From Phanerochaete sordida (taxonomy: Eukaryota > Basidiomycota > Agaricomycetes > Polyporales > Phanerochaetaceae): a stretch of DNA of 64,000 nt. Shown here piece by piece: positions 33,055 through 43,226 of the stretch (its first letter is position 1; every line of letters starts with the position of its first letter). The translations under genes and the position numbers were made by a program. Where the stretch lies: contig BPQB01000030.1 of NCBI GenBank assembly GCA_019973155.2, forward strand, positions 186,001 through 250,000, read 5' to 3'. The notes beneath the pieces are model-generated. The model was not told the DNA's origin. It did no database searches and saw nothing but the letters and a program-made list of their open reading frames with translations.

Positions 33055-34930
33055 ATGTCTGCAGATACTTCAGCGAGCGGCGATGCTCGCGGCCTTGCTC
33101 TGCTTGCGGAGACCTGGTCCGTGGAGAGCTTTGCGTTCGCGCCGACGAAGGCGGGCGACGTCTTGCGCAGGCTGCATGCGCTCCCGGAGCCAAGCAAATG
33201 CTACAAATTCATCCAGGATTACCAGCGGTTCGATGATAGGCATCCGACTGAGGAACACCTCGATGGCCTGTATCAGGGTGGACTCCCGCAGGCCCTGATG
33301 GACATCGCCCTCGACCGCCGACTATACAAAAACTTCCAGGACTTCCACACCGGGGTGAGCGAGTCAATCAGGCCTACCGCAATACTAGGTCCTTACTGTT
33401 TCGCGCGACAGGAATATCTTCTCTCTATCTACAGCGCACTCACGGGCTTCATTTATCACGCGGTCACCGAGCCTTGCACAAAACCCAGCCACAGAGGCGG
33501 CAGCCACGCCCCGTGGGCAAAATACGTCCTGGAAAAGCTTCCCCAACTTTGGACGGCCCTCATGGAATACCCTCACCTCATTCGCCTCGATGGCCGGGGT
33601 AACTTGCGGTCTGACGGAGAAGAAGACGACCTGCGAGGGCACGTCATCGACTTGCTTGTCAGCCAGATCAACCTCTCAAAGGCTGAAGGGTAAGTCTACG
33701 TCAAGATATTGAGCAACGCAAATGTGTCCTTACCCTTTTCTAGTGTCCCACCGCCGAAGCTGCTGGAGAGCGACGCGTCGTACGTCGTCTACCTCTGCTG
33801 GCTCACGTGCAAAAGCAAGGTGTACCTGGCGAACCTCGACAATGTCGTCTGGGGCTCGTACTGGGACACGAGCATGCCGCCCGACTTCATACTCTGGGTC
33901 ACGCGCGCAATGGCGCGGAAGACGCTGGTGCCCGCGGAGTTCTTCGACCGCGTGAATGCGAAGCTCCTGTCCGACAGCGTCACCGACACCAAGCTGTTCT
34001 GGCTCCTGAACCACCTCTGGCGGCTGTGCATGAACACGCAGCTGAAGGCGCACCGCGGGCGCGACCCGATGCTCGCCCTCAACGTGATGCGCGCGTGCCA
34101 GCGGCAGGTGTGCAGCGGCGAGGACAGCTGGCAGTGGATGATCCTGCGGCAGACGTTCGCGAACGTGCGGTACGTCCCCTAGGACCATGCGTACGGGCTG
34201 CGCTGACTGCGGTGCCCAGAGACATGCTGTCTAAGGACCGCGCCACGCAGATGCAGCTCGGGCGCGCACGCGAGTTCACGCACACCATCATCCTGCTGGT
34301 CGCGCGCGCAGTCACGATCGCAGCGACGAAGACCGACCGGCACGAGCTCGGTGCGCCTCCCTCCTATCTTGGCTTCCGGCACCCAGCTGACCGCAGCGCG
34401 CAGACGTCCTCGAGGGCATGGTCCGCTTCTTCATCGAGGGCGCCGAGACGCTGAACGAGCTCGACGAGGCGGACGCCGCGGCGGGCGGCGTGCGCGGGCC
34501 AAGCGAGCACGCGGACTTCCGGGCGGCGGTGCGCCAGGTCTGGCACAAGACGCACGACGACCTGCGCGCGTTGCCGCCGACGGCGCGCTTCCGCGGCGTC
34601 GTGCTCGAGTGGTGGGTCGAGTGCGGCACGAACTGCGGTGTCGACGTCGCCGCGGAGGCCGCGCGCGGCGCGGAGGGCGAGGGCGCGGCGAAGGAGCGGA
34701 AGCGCTGGCGCAAGAAGCATGGGTGTGCGTGGAGCGAGTGTCTCTGCTTTGGCGAGCGGCCGTACCACAAGCTGCGGCTGTGCACGCGGTGCAAGAAGGT
34801 CATGTACTGCTCGGTCAAATGCCAGACGCGGTGAGCATTTTGAGTTTTACTGTTGTGCTCTTCGTGCTCTGACGCTGTCTTCCACAGAGATTGGAAACAA
34901 GGAGGACATAAGCAGAGCTGCGGAACGTAG
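33055..34930 (+). CDS. MYND zinc-finger protein E
   Basis: Starts at 33055 (MSADTSASGDARGLALLAET), then WSVESFAFAPTKAGDVLRRL, LDGLYQGGLPQALMDIALDR, YVLEKLPQLWTALMEYPHLI, YVVYLCWLTCKSKVYLANLD, and FFDRVNAKLLSDSVTDTKLF. The block before the finger is FRAAVRQVWHKTHDDLRALP. The finger is ECLCFGERPYHKLRLCTRC, VMYCSVKCQTR and, after the conserved intron, DWKQGGHKQSCGT with stop at 34928-34930. It is the closest relative of MYND-D. It ends only about 215 bases from the convergent small-secreted-protein gene. Confidence 0.73.
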
Positions 34931-35144
34931 GATGTTTCTGCGTCCAATGAGGTGCTCGACGCGAAATAGCAAAGTTAGACGAATTGAATGTGGTAATTAT
35001 AGTGTACGGAGGATTATCCTGGCCAAGATGCTACCATGTAATTACTACTGCAAGATGTCCATGAGATTTGTGCGACTGTCCTGCATGGCTTCTGTCTCCG
35101 TATAGTCCGTATATCCAGATAGAAAACAAGTGGAACAGCCTCGC

Positions 35145-35706
35145 CTAGTAGTAGCCCTGGACGACAGTCAGGGGAACAAACTTCGTCTCGAGGTTAGCGA
35201 ACGGCCCCGCCTAGCAAGTACACAGTCAGACACCATCCAATCGTTCAACCTCACGAGTTACTCACTCCAACGAGGTCGACATGCGTCGCGATGAGCGCGA
35301 CCTGGTCGCCGGGGACGAGCGACGCGGGCAGCGGGACGGAGAAGTTCTGGTACGGCGGCCTGCCGCCGCCCGTCTCGGGGTGGTACTGCGGGCTGTACGG
35401 CCCGTTGTAGAGCACCTGGCCGACGGCGGCCGTCGCGGGGTCGAACGTCGCGGCGCAGCCCTCGGACGGGCAGTGCGCGAGCGAGAGCACGAGCGCGACC
35501 TCCGTCGAGCCCGTCAGGGAGTCCTGCGGGAGCGTATGGGTGAGTGAGAGGGGATGGGGGTGGAACGGGCGACGTACGGGCTTGTCGACCTCGACCATGA
35601 GCCACTCGCCGCGGTAGACCGTGGAGTTCGCGGCAGGGCTGGCGATGTTGATGCTCTGCGCGAGCGCGGAGGCAGCGAGGGTGGCGAGGACGGCAAAGTA
35701 CTTCAT
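35145..35706 (-). CDS. Small secreted protein, Kre9/Knh1-like, copy 1
   Basis: Exons 35706-35578, 35523-35266 and 35210-35145 give 150 residues. A signal peptide (MKYFAVLATLAASALAQ) leads into an Ig-like strand SINIASPAANSTVYRGEWLM, then SLTGSTEVALVLSLAHCPSE, GQVLYNGPYSPQYHPETGG, NFSVPLPASLVPGDQVALIA, and the tail FANLETKFVPLTVVQGYY. The N-terminal pattern resembles the Kre9/Knh1 or Ser-Thr-rich cell-wall family, but this is a weak match. Two cysteines could form one disulfide. No GPI signal is seen, so it is probably released to the wall or medium. Promoter has TTATATAGG at 35808-35816. One of three tandem copies. Confidence 0.75.
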
Positions 35707-36777
35707 GATTACAATAGTGATGAAAGGGCGAATTAGATGGCTATAGAGTATCTGCGAAGGGGAGTGGTGCTGTAGGTGTCTGATGCTGGTCTGTCTCGCT
35801 GCCAAGCATTATATAGGCCCCAGGCTCGCATTATGCGGCCAGAAGAACACCGTCGCAATCGAGAGGCGGTGTCCGCGACTGCTGCGCCGTACGGCGCGGG
35901 TAGATACAAATGAGGATATTTGGCGGCGAGCGTGGCCAGCGTGCGGATCGCCTCGGCGGACAGCCATTGAAATATTCAGGGCGACTGAAGACGAAACTGG
36001 CGGCGGACCCAAGGACGACGATTGCGGTTGCAAATTGTGCACTGATCGTGGCATTGCTGGCCGGCACCGCTAGAGGGGGCGAAGGGGCGAAGGAGAGGTT
36101 AGAGAGCGCGGGGCTCCTATGTTGCGGAGGCGAATCACATATCGCATGTCTGATGCGCCATGTCACTCTATTCGGCGAAAGCGACGCTCGTGCCCTGCGC
36201 CGACTTACTTCGTTACGTTGGTTCTGACCGAGAGCTAGGAGTAGAATGAAATCGTTATAACCAGTAGAAATAGATCACTGCATGCGCTCGCTCTAGACGT
36301 CGACCCCCTCTACAACTTGGCCTTTGCAGCGTATTAAGTTTCAAACCTCTCCTGCAAGACGCGCCGCATGGCCTTGCCTGCCAGGTTCTTCAAAATCTGC
36401 ACCACCTCATCAGCTACCGAACCCGCGCGCGCAGTCAATGGTACGACTGTGCATCGACAACCCCGAAGCCGCCCGGGAAGTGCTTGTACCAGCTCATCTG
36501 CGTGTTCATACACACCTCAAGCTCCGTCGCGCGCACCACGTCCCGGTGCGCCCGGCTGGGAAGAGATTTCGTCCCTTCAACAGCTACCCGCGAGCTAGGC
36601 AATTTGTATCGTTAATGAACGACGTCATATGATATGATTGATGAGGGTATAACGTGCAATTGCTTGATTAAGGGTGCGAGGCGACTTTACTAGCTCTACA
36701 AATGTACTGACAATCATGAGCACTACAACTAAATCCGACTGGAGCGCGAGCCTGGCCGAAATAATAATAAAAATCGT
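35707..36777. other. Upstream region of secreted-protein copy 1
   Basis: Contains the TATA box of copy 1. The block at about 36000-36127 is similar at DNA level to blocks upstream of copies 2 and 3 (about 37609-37728 and 38808-38935). Open frames of about 100 codons in this interval have no recognisable domain. Confidence 0.5.
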
Positions 36778-37330
36778 CTAGTCGCTGACGACGTTCAGAG
36801 CAACGTAAGTGTTCTGAAGGTTGGTATATTGCCCAGCCTAACAAAAATCTATCAGGCATCGCTCACGCGGGAGACAAGGGTTTGCTTACCCCGACGAGGG
36901 AAAGGTGCGTAGCGATAAGCGCGACCTGATCCCCGGGCGAGAGCGACGAGGGCATCGTGACGGTGAAATTCTGGTACGGCGCGCCGTATACCTCCGCCTC
37001 GGAGTGGTACTGCGGGCTGTACGCGCCCTGGTACAGGATCTGGCCGACGGCGCCCGCGGAGGGATCGAAGGTGTCCGCGCAGCCCTCCGTCGCGCAATGC
37101 ACGAGCGAGAGCAGGAGCACGATCTCCTGCGAGGACGTCTGCGAGTTCTGTGTAACAAGCAGGTGAGTGACGTGATGGGCGTGTGAGAGGAGTGGACGTA
37201 CCGGCTTGGCGACGTCGACTAGGAGCTGCTCGCCTGCGTGCACTGAGGTGCCGGAGGAGGGGCTGGCGATGGTGATGTTTTGCGCAAACGCAGCGGTGGC
37301 GAGAGCGGCGACGGCAGCGAAGAACTTCAT
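36778..37330 (-). CDS. Small secreted protein, Kre9/Knh1-like, copy 2
   Basis: Same three-exon plan as copy 1, with exon 1 of identical length (37330-37202). The signal peptide is MKFFAAVAALATAAFAQ, followed by NITIASPSSGTSVHAGEQLL, SQEIVLLLSLVHCATEGCAD, GQILYQGAYSPQYHSEAEV, and NFTVTMPSSLSPGDQVALIA. The last exon, AGQYTNLQNTYVALNVVSD, diverges from the ETKFVPLTVV tail of copies 1 and 3. This is the most divergent of the three copies. A TATA box (TTATATACG) lies at 37434-37442. Confidence 0.75.
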
Positions 37331-37964
37331 GATGACGATAGAGATAGATGTGATTTGCGGATTCGTCGGGTGTCAAGTGTTTGGAAACGAAAGGGTTGAA
37401 GATTGTGAGTCCCATCGCTCTCGTTGCCGAGCCTTATATACGCCCAAGGCTCGGGCCAGTCTGCCACACGAACCCCGTCGCTCTGGTGGAATATTGGGAG
37501 GCTGTAGCCGCCACCTCCACCCCGTACCGCGGATAGATGCCATAAGAGGGCATGGCGGTGAGAGTGGATCGCCGCCTCGTACAGCCAGGTGCGGACGAGG
37601 AGAAAAGGGGCGGCGGATGCAAGAACGACGATCCTCGCCGTCGATCATCCGCTGATCATGGCACTGCTGGCCGGCACTGCTGGGAGAGGCGCAGGGAAGG
37701 TTAGGAGTGCGGGGCCCCTATGTTGCGGAGGCGCGTCCGATGCGCGATATTACCCTAGTTGGCTGGAGTGGCGACCGAGCCCTGCTCAAAGTGCTGGTAC
37801 AAAGTATAGTAATAGTGATTAGCGTAAGAAATAGTCATGTACAGCGTGTGAATACGATAATCAATGCGAGATGTCCCTGGTCAGATGCGTGAGTGTCCTG
37901 CATGTTGTACGCATACGACTTCGTGCAGTCCGTAGAGAAAGAATCCAGTGCGGTACAGCCCTGC
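37331..37964. other. Upstream region of secreted-protein copy 2
   Basis: Carries the TATA box of copy 2 and the conserved block (about 37609-37728, ending CTATGTTGCGG like that of copy 1). No gene recognised. Confidence 0.5.
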
Positions 37965-38531
37965 CTAGTAGCCCTTGACGACTGTCAAAGGAACGAACTT
38001 CGTCTCGAGGTTCGTATGCGGGCCAGCCTGGAATGAATGGTGAAGTCAGACAGCGTTCAAGCCTCTAGCGTACAGGTGAGACGCCCACCTCGACGAGGTT
38101 GAGGTGCGTCGCGATCAGCGCCACCTTGTCGCCGGCAGCAAACGACGTCGGCACCGGGACCGAGAAGTTCTGGTGCGGCGGCTTTCCGATGCCTGCCTCG
38201 GCGTGGTACTGGGGGTCGTACGGTCCATTGTACAGGATGTCGCCGAGTGCGCCAGCGGGGTCGTAGCTGGGGTCGGTGCAGCCCGCTGATGGGCAACGAG
38301 CCATAGAGAGCACGAGAGCGACTTCGGCTGAGCCCGTCAAGGAGTTCTACACGGCGAAGATCTGAGCACAAGGCAGAAGATGCGTGGGATGAGGGAGCGT
38401 ACCGGCTTGTCAACCTCGACCGTGATCCACTGGCCGGGGTAGACCGTGGAGTTCGCGGCAGGGGTAGCAATGCTGATGCCCTGCGCGAGAGTGGTTGCAA
38501 TAAGAGCAGCAAGAACAGCGAAGTACTTCAT
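37965..38531 (-). CDS. Small secreted protein, Kre9/Knh1-like, copy 3
   Basis: Three exons from 38531 to stop at 37965-37967. Signal peptide MKYFAVLAALIATTLAQ, mature start GISIATPAANSTVYPGQWIT, then SLTGSAEVALVLSMARCPSA, GDILYNGPYDPQYHAEAGIG, and NFSVPVPTSFAAGDKVALIA. The last exon (AGPHTNLETKFVPLTVVKGY) nearly matches copy 1. The second donor is GTGGGC rather than GTGAGT, but the junction keeps the conserved frame. Promoter TATA at 38630-38638. The PX-SNARE gene is divergent 600 bases away. Confidence 0.75.
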
Positions 38532-39134
38532 GACTGTAGAGGTGTAGATTGGGAGCTAGGTAGCTGTCGGATGTCTTGAAGTCTGAGCACGAGTGCGGAT
38601 GTGTGATGCCAGAGCCTCGCTATCCAAGATTATATATACCATGGAGCCATCGGCCAGAACATGCCCGTCGAAGCGTAAGGCTGGGAGGCTGTAGTCGCCA
38701 TTGCTACTCCGTACCGTGTCTCGGTACAGCAGCGGGTGGGGCGGTGACGACGGGTAGCAGCGCGCCCGCCATTGTGGACAGCCAAGATGGTGATGAAGAC
38801 GAAACTAGCGGCGGATACAGGAACACCGGTCGAGGCTGTCGACCGCGCGCTGGTCGTGGCATTGCTCACCAGCGCGGTGAGATGGAGGAAGACGGAAAGA
38901 TTGGTAGCGCGGGAGCCGCACACGGCGCGCAGGGCGCATCAACAGAAGTCTGATGCGCCCTATTTCCCAGTATAGACGCAGCGGAGGAGCAGGCTGACGC
39001 CGCCTGGATGAGTCACCGCGCGCTCGGTGCCCCAGGAGCACGCGGGGGGCGACGACCTGCTCCTCCCCACGTTCACAATTCTACCCATTTTCTTCTGGAC
39101 ACGCTAGACATCTTCCCCATTATACCCTATACCC
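38532..39134. other. Divergent promoter region, secreted protein 3 / PX-SNARE
   Basis: Holds the TATA box of copy 3, the third instance of the conserved upstream block (about 38808-38935), and the promoter of the SNARE gene with a pyrimidine-rich tract near 39059-39117. Confidence 0.45.
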
Positions 39135-40226
39135 ATGAGCACCGCAATCAAAGCTATCTACATCCGAAGCTATGAAGAACGCACAGAACCGAAACCGCAC
39201 ACTGTCTACCGCATAGAAATCCAGGCTACCGTGCGGTCATGGCAGATGTGGAGACGATACTCTGAGTTCGCAGATCTACACACAGAACTCACAAAGTCCA
39301 CAGGCGCAGCACCGCCAGCCGAGCTCCCGCCGAAGCATTCCCTCAGCATGTTCCGCTCACATAACAACCCCACCATCCTCGAGGAACGCCGCCAGGGCCT
39401 CGAGCAGTACCTGCGCGCGATCGTCAGCGCACGAGACGACCGCTGGAGGGAGTCATTTGCGTTTCGGGACTTCCTGGGCGTGCCGGTGGGGAAGGCCGAC
39501 GCCGCGGCGGGCGGCTTCTCGCAGTTCACGTCCTCGTCGTGGCTCGACGAGCACACGGACCTGCAGGCGCGCGTGCGCGACGTGCGTGCGGACATCAACA
39601 AGCGCGACGCGCTCGCGGACACCGGCGACGTCTCGGGCTCGCACCAGACGAACGTGCAGGCGAAGAAGAAGCTCGCGGCCGCGCTCTCGCGCGTCGGCGC
39701 GCTCGAGGACGGCCTCGAGCACCTCGCGCTCGCGGGCATGAGCGAGGGCGAGCTCCAGCGCCGCCGCGACATGGTCGCGCGCCTCCGTGACGACTGCGAG
39801 AAGCTCGCGAAGATGGTCACCGTCGCGCGCAGCACGACGAGGGGCCTCGGAGCCCCTGCCGAGCGCAACCCCGCGACCGACTCCGACCGCGACGCCTTGC
39901 TCAGCCATCCAGCTCGACCGTCTTCTGCAGGGTTCTCGCGGCCTGTCACGCGCGTGTTTGGAGGAGGAGGGAAGCCGAAGGAGACGGACCAGACGCGGCC
40001 GTTGGACAACCAGGGCCTGGTGCAGCTGCAGAGCACGCAGATGGACCAGCAGGACGCCCAGCTCGCGCAGCTGAGCAGCATCCTGCAACGACAGAAGCAT
40101 CTAGGGCTCGCCATCAACCACGAGATCAGAGAACAGAACGAGATGCTCGACGACCTGACAAACGAGGTGGACCACGTAGGAGGGAAGTTGACGAGTGCCA
40201 AGAAGCAGATGAACAGGCTAGGATAG
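39135..40226 (+). CDS. PX-domain Qc-SNARE, Vam7-like
   Basis: A single exon of 363 residues. Residues about 1-120 form a PX domain that binds phosphatidylinositol 3-phosphate: TVYRIEIQATVRSWQMWRRY, SEFADLH, and the PPKHSL motif, ending FRDFLGVPVG. The middle is coiled coil (LQARVRDVRADINKRDALAD; ALEDGLEHLALAGM). The C-terminal 60 residues form a SNARE helix (QDAQLAQLSSILQRQKHLGL, then AINHEIREQNEMLDDLTNEV). There is no transmembrane anchor. This is the layout of yeast Vam7, which acts in homotypic vacuole fusion with the HOPS complex. Soluble PX-SNAREs are almost always Vam7 orthologues. Confidence 0.88.
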   Translation: MSTAIKAIYIRSYEERTEPKPHTVYRIEIQATVRSWQMWRRYSEFADLHTELTKSTGAAPPAELPPKHSLSMFRSHNNPTILEERRQGLEQYLRAIVSARDDRWRESFAFRDFLGVPVGKADAAAGGFSQFTSSSWLDEHTDLQARVRDVRADINKRDALADTGDVSGSHQTNVQAKKKLAAALSRVGALEDGLEHLALAGMSEGELQRRRDMVARLRDDCEKLAKMVTVARSTTRGLGAPAERNPATDSDRDALLSHPARPSSAGFSRPVTRVFGGGGKPKETDQTRPLDNQGLVQLQSTQMDQQDAQLAQLSSILQRQKHLGLAINHEIREQNEMLDDLTNEVDHVGGKLTSAKKQMNRLG

Positions 40227-40927
40227 CGGGGGTCAGGATGCAGGTATGTGGTTCCCTATCGCATTCTGTGACTTGGCACTGAATTTTCGACTTTCCTCAG
40301 TGGAGGATAGGCGACTCTAGACACACATTTGTAACATTTCACGCCTACGTGCAACTATCATCTTTTCGCGGGCGCCAAAGCCTCTGGTTACCATCTTCGG
40401 CGAGTTCGCGTGAAGAGGCGTGAGCACCTTCGTCCTCTAGTGACCCACGTCATCACTATGCTGCATGAAGCTTCAATGTCCACAAATCCACTCGAGCGCA
40501 CTGTAAGTCCAAGAAAATCTTGCCTCTCATCGCTCGTCTCGGGCTGATACAGTACCAGGATGCGATCTCACAAACCCAAGAATGTAGAGTCCTATGTCGA
40601 ACGCCACACCGCCGGAAGATAAGCAAACAGCATTATCGAACAAGGTTATTCGCTTTGCATTCCCGCGTCAATTTGCCTTGCTCGATGATCCGAAGAGGTG
40701 GCCGGCAAATACACGCTTTGTACGCAGTGGCCGAGCCACACGTCCTTTCCAAGCTCGACGATGACACTCATTCTGACACCTCTCAGCTAAGAAAAAAGTT
40801 TCTTTTATTTGGACAGCATATCGTATAGCAGGTATGTCTCCTCTGTCCCTCACATATAAGATACCGACCCTCAGGCTTTGCAGAGCATTCATCCACACTT
40901 TCGCCCACCTCAGCTCCACGCCACAAG
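40227..40927. other. Intergenic
   Basis: About 700 bases between two genes on the same strand. Near 40785-40812 is an AT-rich stretch that may belong to the next promoter. No gene recognised. Confidence 0.45.
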
Positions 40928-42496
40928 ATGCACGCCCCAATCGCCACGCTCCCTCCTGAGCTCCTCCGCCAAGTATTTCTTGCACGGCACAGGACTTGGA
41001 TAGTCTCCGAAGACGACTCGTCGGACCTACCGGGCCTCACTGCCAGCCACGTCTGCTCGGCCTGGCGCGTCGTTGCCCTCGACATCTCAGAGCTGTGGTC
41101 GCTCATCGAGATCCGAGACTTCGGACGCCACACGCAGCAGTATGTCGCCGAGCTCGTCCGCCGCTCCGGGCCACACCTGCTCGAGGTCGACGTCAGCGGC
41201 GGCGACGGCGCCGAGGCGCTCGTGCGTAGAATCGGGCGCGTCCTGTCGACTGCTGCGCGCCGCATCCGCCGCTTCAGCGCCGAGCAGCTTCCGCCGTCGC
41301 TGCTGGACGCCCTCGTCACGGAGACGTTCGCGCGCGGCGCCGTCGCTGCCGCGCTCGAGGAGCTCACCCTGCACCCGTCGGAGCAGGACGCGGACGAAGG
41401 CCTCTCGGAGGCAGCCTCCGCCGTGCTCTCTGAGCCAGGCAGGTTTCCCGCGCTCGCGCGCCTCGCCGTCGCGTACCTCCCTGTGCAGGTGTGCACTTCG
41501 CTGGCGCGGGACGGCCTGACGGTGCTCAGCTTCACGCACGGCGCGTTCCCCGAGGCGACGCGCGAGGGCCTCCTCGCGCTGCTCGCGAACTCGCCGAGGC
41601 TGGAGCACCTTGCGATCCAGCGCGATGTTGCCCTTGGCACCTTGCCGGGAGAAGACTTCCAGCTGCCTAGTCGCCCCGCGACCGTGCACCTGCCCCACCT
41701 CAAGACGCTGAGCCTCGCGTATCTCTCCCGGTCGTGCACGTGGCTCTTCCTGCAGTCGCTCGTCTATCCCGAGGACGCCAGCGTCGGGCTGCTCTCGCAC
41801 CTGGACTGGCCCGTCCCGCACGACGCCCTCTCGGACTCCTTCCGGGACACCATATCCCGCGTCGCGGATCTCTCGCTGTACATCGTCTACCGCGAGCACG
41901 CCTCGTGCGCCGACACCTTCGACTGCACCGTCCTCCTCGAAGGCCTCGACGCCGCGCGCAGGAACGTCCTCGCCGCGGGCTGGAAGCGCACGCTCTACCT
42001 CCCGCCCGGCGAGGACCCGCCGCTGCAGGCGCACACGGCGGACCTCCCGCCCGGCTCGCTGCACTTCGCGCACGCGCGCTCCTGCACCGTGCGCCTGCGC
42101 CTCGCGGACGGCGTCCCGCCGTTCACGCGCGAGCACTGGGCGGACGTGCTCGGCGGGCTCCCGCAGCTGCGCGCGCTGTGCGCGACGCTCGAGTGCGCGG
42201 GGCGCTACCGCGCGTGGCCCGGCGCGGAGCTCTGCTACGCGCTCGCCGCGCCCGCCGGCAAGGACGCGGACGCGCTCTGCCCGCGCCTCGAGCGCCTCGG
42301 GCTGTGCTTCGGCCCGCGGAGCCACGCTGAGAGCGAGTGGGCTGCGCAGGCGGTCTCGCGCTTCCTTGGCGGGCGCGGACTGCGGGAGGTCGGCGCGGAC
42401 CCGTTGACGCGCCAGTGTCTGCTGCAGTATGGGTGGGGGGCGAGGGCGAGGGTGTGGGATGATGAGACGCGGTTCGCGCATCCCGGCTTGGAGTGA
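40928..42496 (+). CDS. F-box protein, intronless
   Basis: One uninterrupted frame of 522 residues. The N-terminus is a typical agaricomycete F-box (APIATLPPELLRQVFLARHR, then LTASHVCSAWRVVALDISEL and WSLIEI). The rest is leucine-rich with irregular LRR-like spacing (LEELTLH, LARLAVAYLP, LEHLAIQ, LKTLSLAYLS, LRALCATLE, LERLGLCFG). It is probably one of the many variable F-box receptors of polypore genomes and would link Skp1/cullin to an unknown substrate. Very high GC in the 3' half produces a 464-codon antisense frame that should be ignored. Confidence 0.8.
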   Translation: MHAPIATLPPELLRQVFLARHRTWIVSEDDSSDLPGLTASHVCSAWRVVALDISELWSLIEIRDFGRHTQQYVAELVRRSGPHLLEVDVSGGDGAEALVRRIGRVLSTAARRIRRFSAEQLPPSLLDALVTETFARGAVAAALEELTLHPSEQDADEGLSEAASAVLSEPGRFPALARLAVAYLPVQVCTSLARDGLTVLSFTHGAFPEATREGLLALLANSPRLEHLAIQRDVALGTLPGEDFQLPSRPATVHLPHLKTLSLAYLSRSCTWLFLQSLVYPEDASVGLLSHLDWPVPHDALSDSFRDTISRVADLSLYIVYREHASCADTFDCTVLLEGLDAARRNVLAAGWKRTLYLPPGEDPPLQAHTADLPPGSLHFAHARSCTVRLRLADGVPPFTREHWADVLGGLPQLRALCATLECAGRYRAWPGAELCYALAAPAGKDADALCPRLERLGLCFGPRSHAESEWAAQAVSRFLGGRGLREVGADPLTRQCLLQYGWGARARVWDDETRFAHPGLE

Positions 42497-42941
42497 ACGT
42501 GCTTGGACTGTCCTGGGCTACGATTGGGGATCGTGTTGTACATAAAGCAGATACTTATAGTAGCGTTTTGTATATGTTGGCAGCGCGGTATCCGCTTCCG
42601 TACCGCCGCGCTGAAGCCTGACAGGCTCGCTGAACTGGTTCGTCGTCAGTTTTACCTTCGAGTTTTGAGCTCACTACGCGCAGGCTTCTTACAAGCCCGG
42701 GCTGTAAGAAAAGGCTATATAATCACCGACTCACCGACACCGACGTGCGCGTGAAGATGCGAGTCGGGCGTCTGACCACTTCCACCGCCCAGTCAGGCAG
42801 GTGATCCGGTTCGAGCTCAGCCACGACTCGCCACCTCGTGCGTGTGGCCTTGCGTTTGTGTTGGGTGGCCAAGAGACGCTTTCGACTGCGGCGCACGTGA
42901 GGATATAAATAAGGGGCTCTACTCGTTTGTCGTTTCCCCAC
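42497..42941. other. Intergenic with candidate TATA box
   Basis: Upstream of the MITE-like element and the kinase-like gene. GATATAAATAAGG at 42902-42914 is a good TATA box. No coding exon supported. Confidence 0.45.
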
Positions 42942-43203
42942 CGAATCACACAGCGTGGTAACTCCAGTTTTTCTTGCGCTAAAATAGAGGCAAAAGTAAG
43001 TCAAAGAACAATAGTTCAAACAGGGTTTGCCGTGGTGGGAAAACCGAGGGCAAAACAGCCCATCCACCAATCATCGCTGCCACCCGGCCAGTTTTCCTTT
43101 GTTTCCGTTACACGGTAAGCCGAAGGTAAACCATTGTTTTATTCTTCAATTTTCTCACGATTTGCCCTGCAAAAAAACCGGGCTTACCACGCTGTGTCAT
43201 TCG
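42942..43203. mobile_element. MITE-like element with terminal inverted repeats
   Basis: The left end CGAATCACACAGCGTGGTAA (42942-42961) and the complement of the right end (43184-43203) match at 19 of 20 bases, and weaker complementarity continues inward for about 30 bases. The 262-base body has no coding capacity and is AT-richer than its surroundings. This is the build of a non-autonomous DNA transposon. A clean target-site duplication is not obvious. It lies 23 bases before the ATG of the FunK1-like gene and just after a TATA box, so it probably forms its 5' UTR. Confidence 0.6.
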
Positions 43204-43226
43204 AGCCACTTTACGAGTAGTAACCC

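Noticed and set aside
36324..36632. 102-codon plus-strand frame, and an alternative minus-strand helix-like frame at 36338-36415
   Set aside because: Neither has splice context or a known domain, and conservation could not be judged from the window.
39206..40201. 331-codon minus-strand frame
   Set aside because: Antisense of the PX-SNARE gene, with no domain.
41087..42481. 464-codon minus-strand frame
   Set aside because: Antisense of the intronless F-box gene, open because of extreme third-position GC. Its composition is almost only Arg, Glu, Ala and Val.
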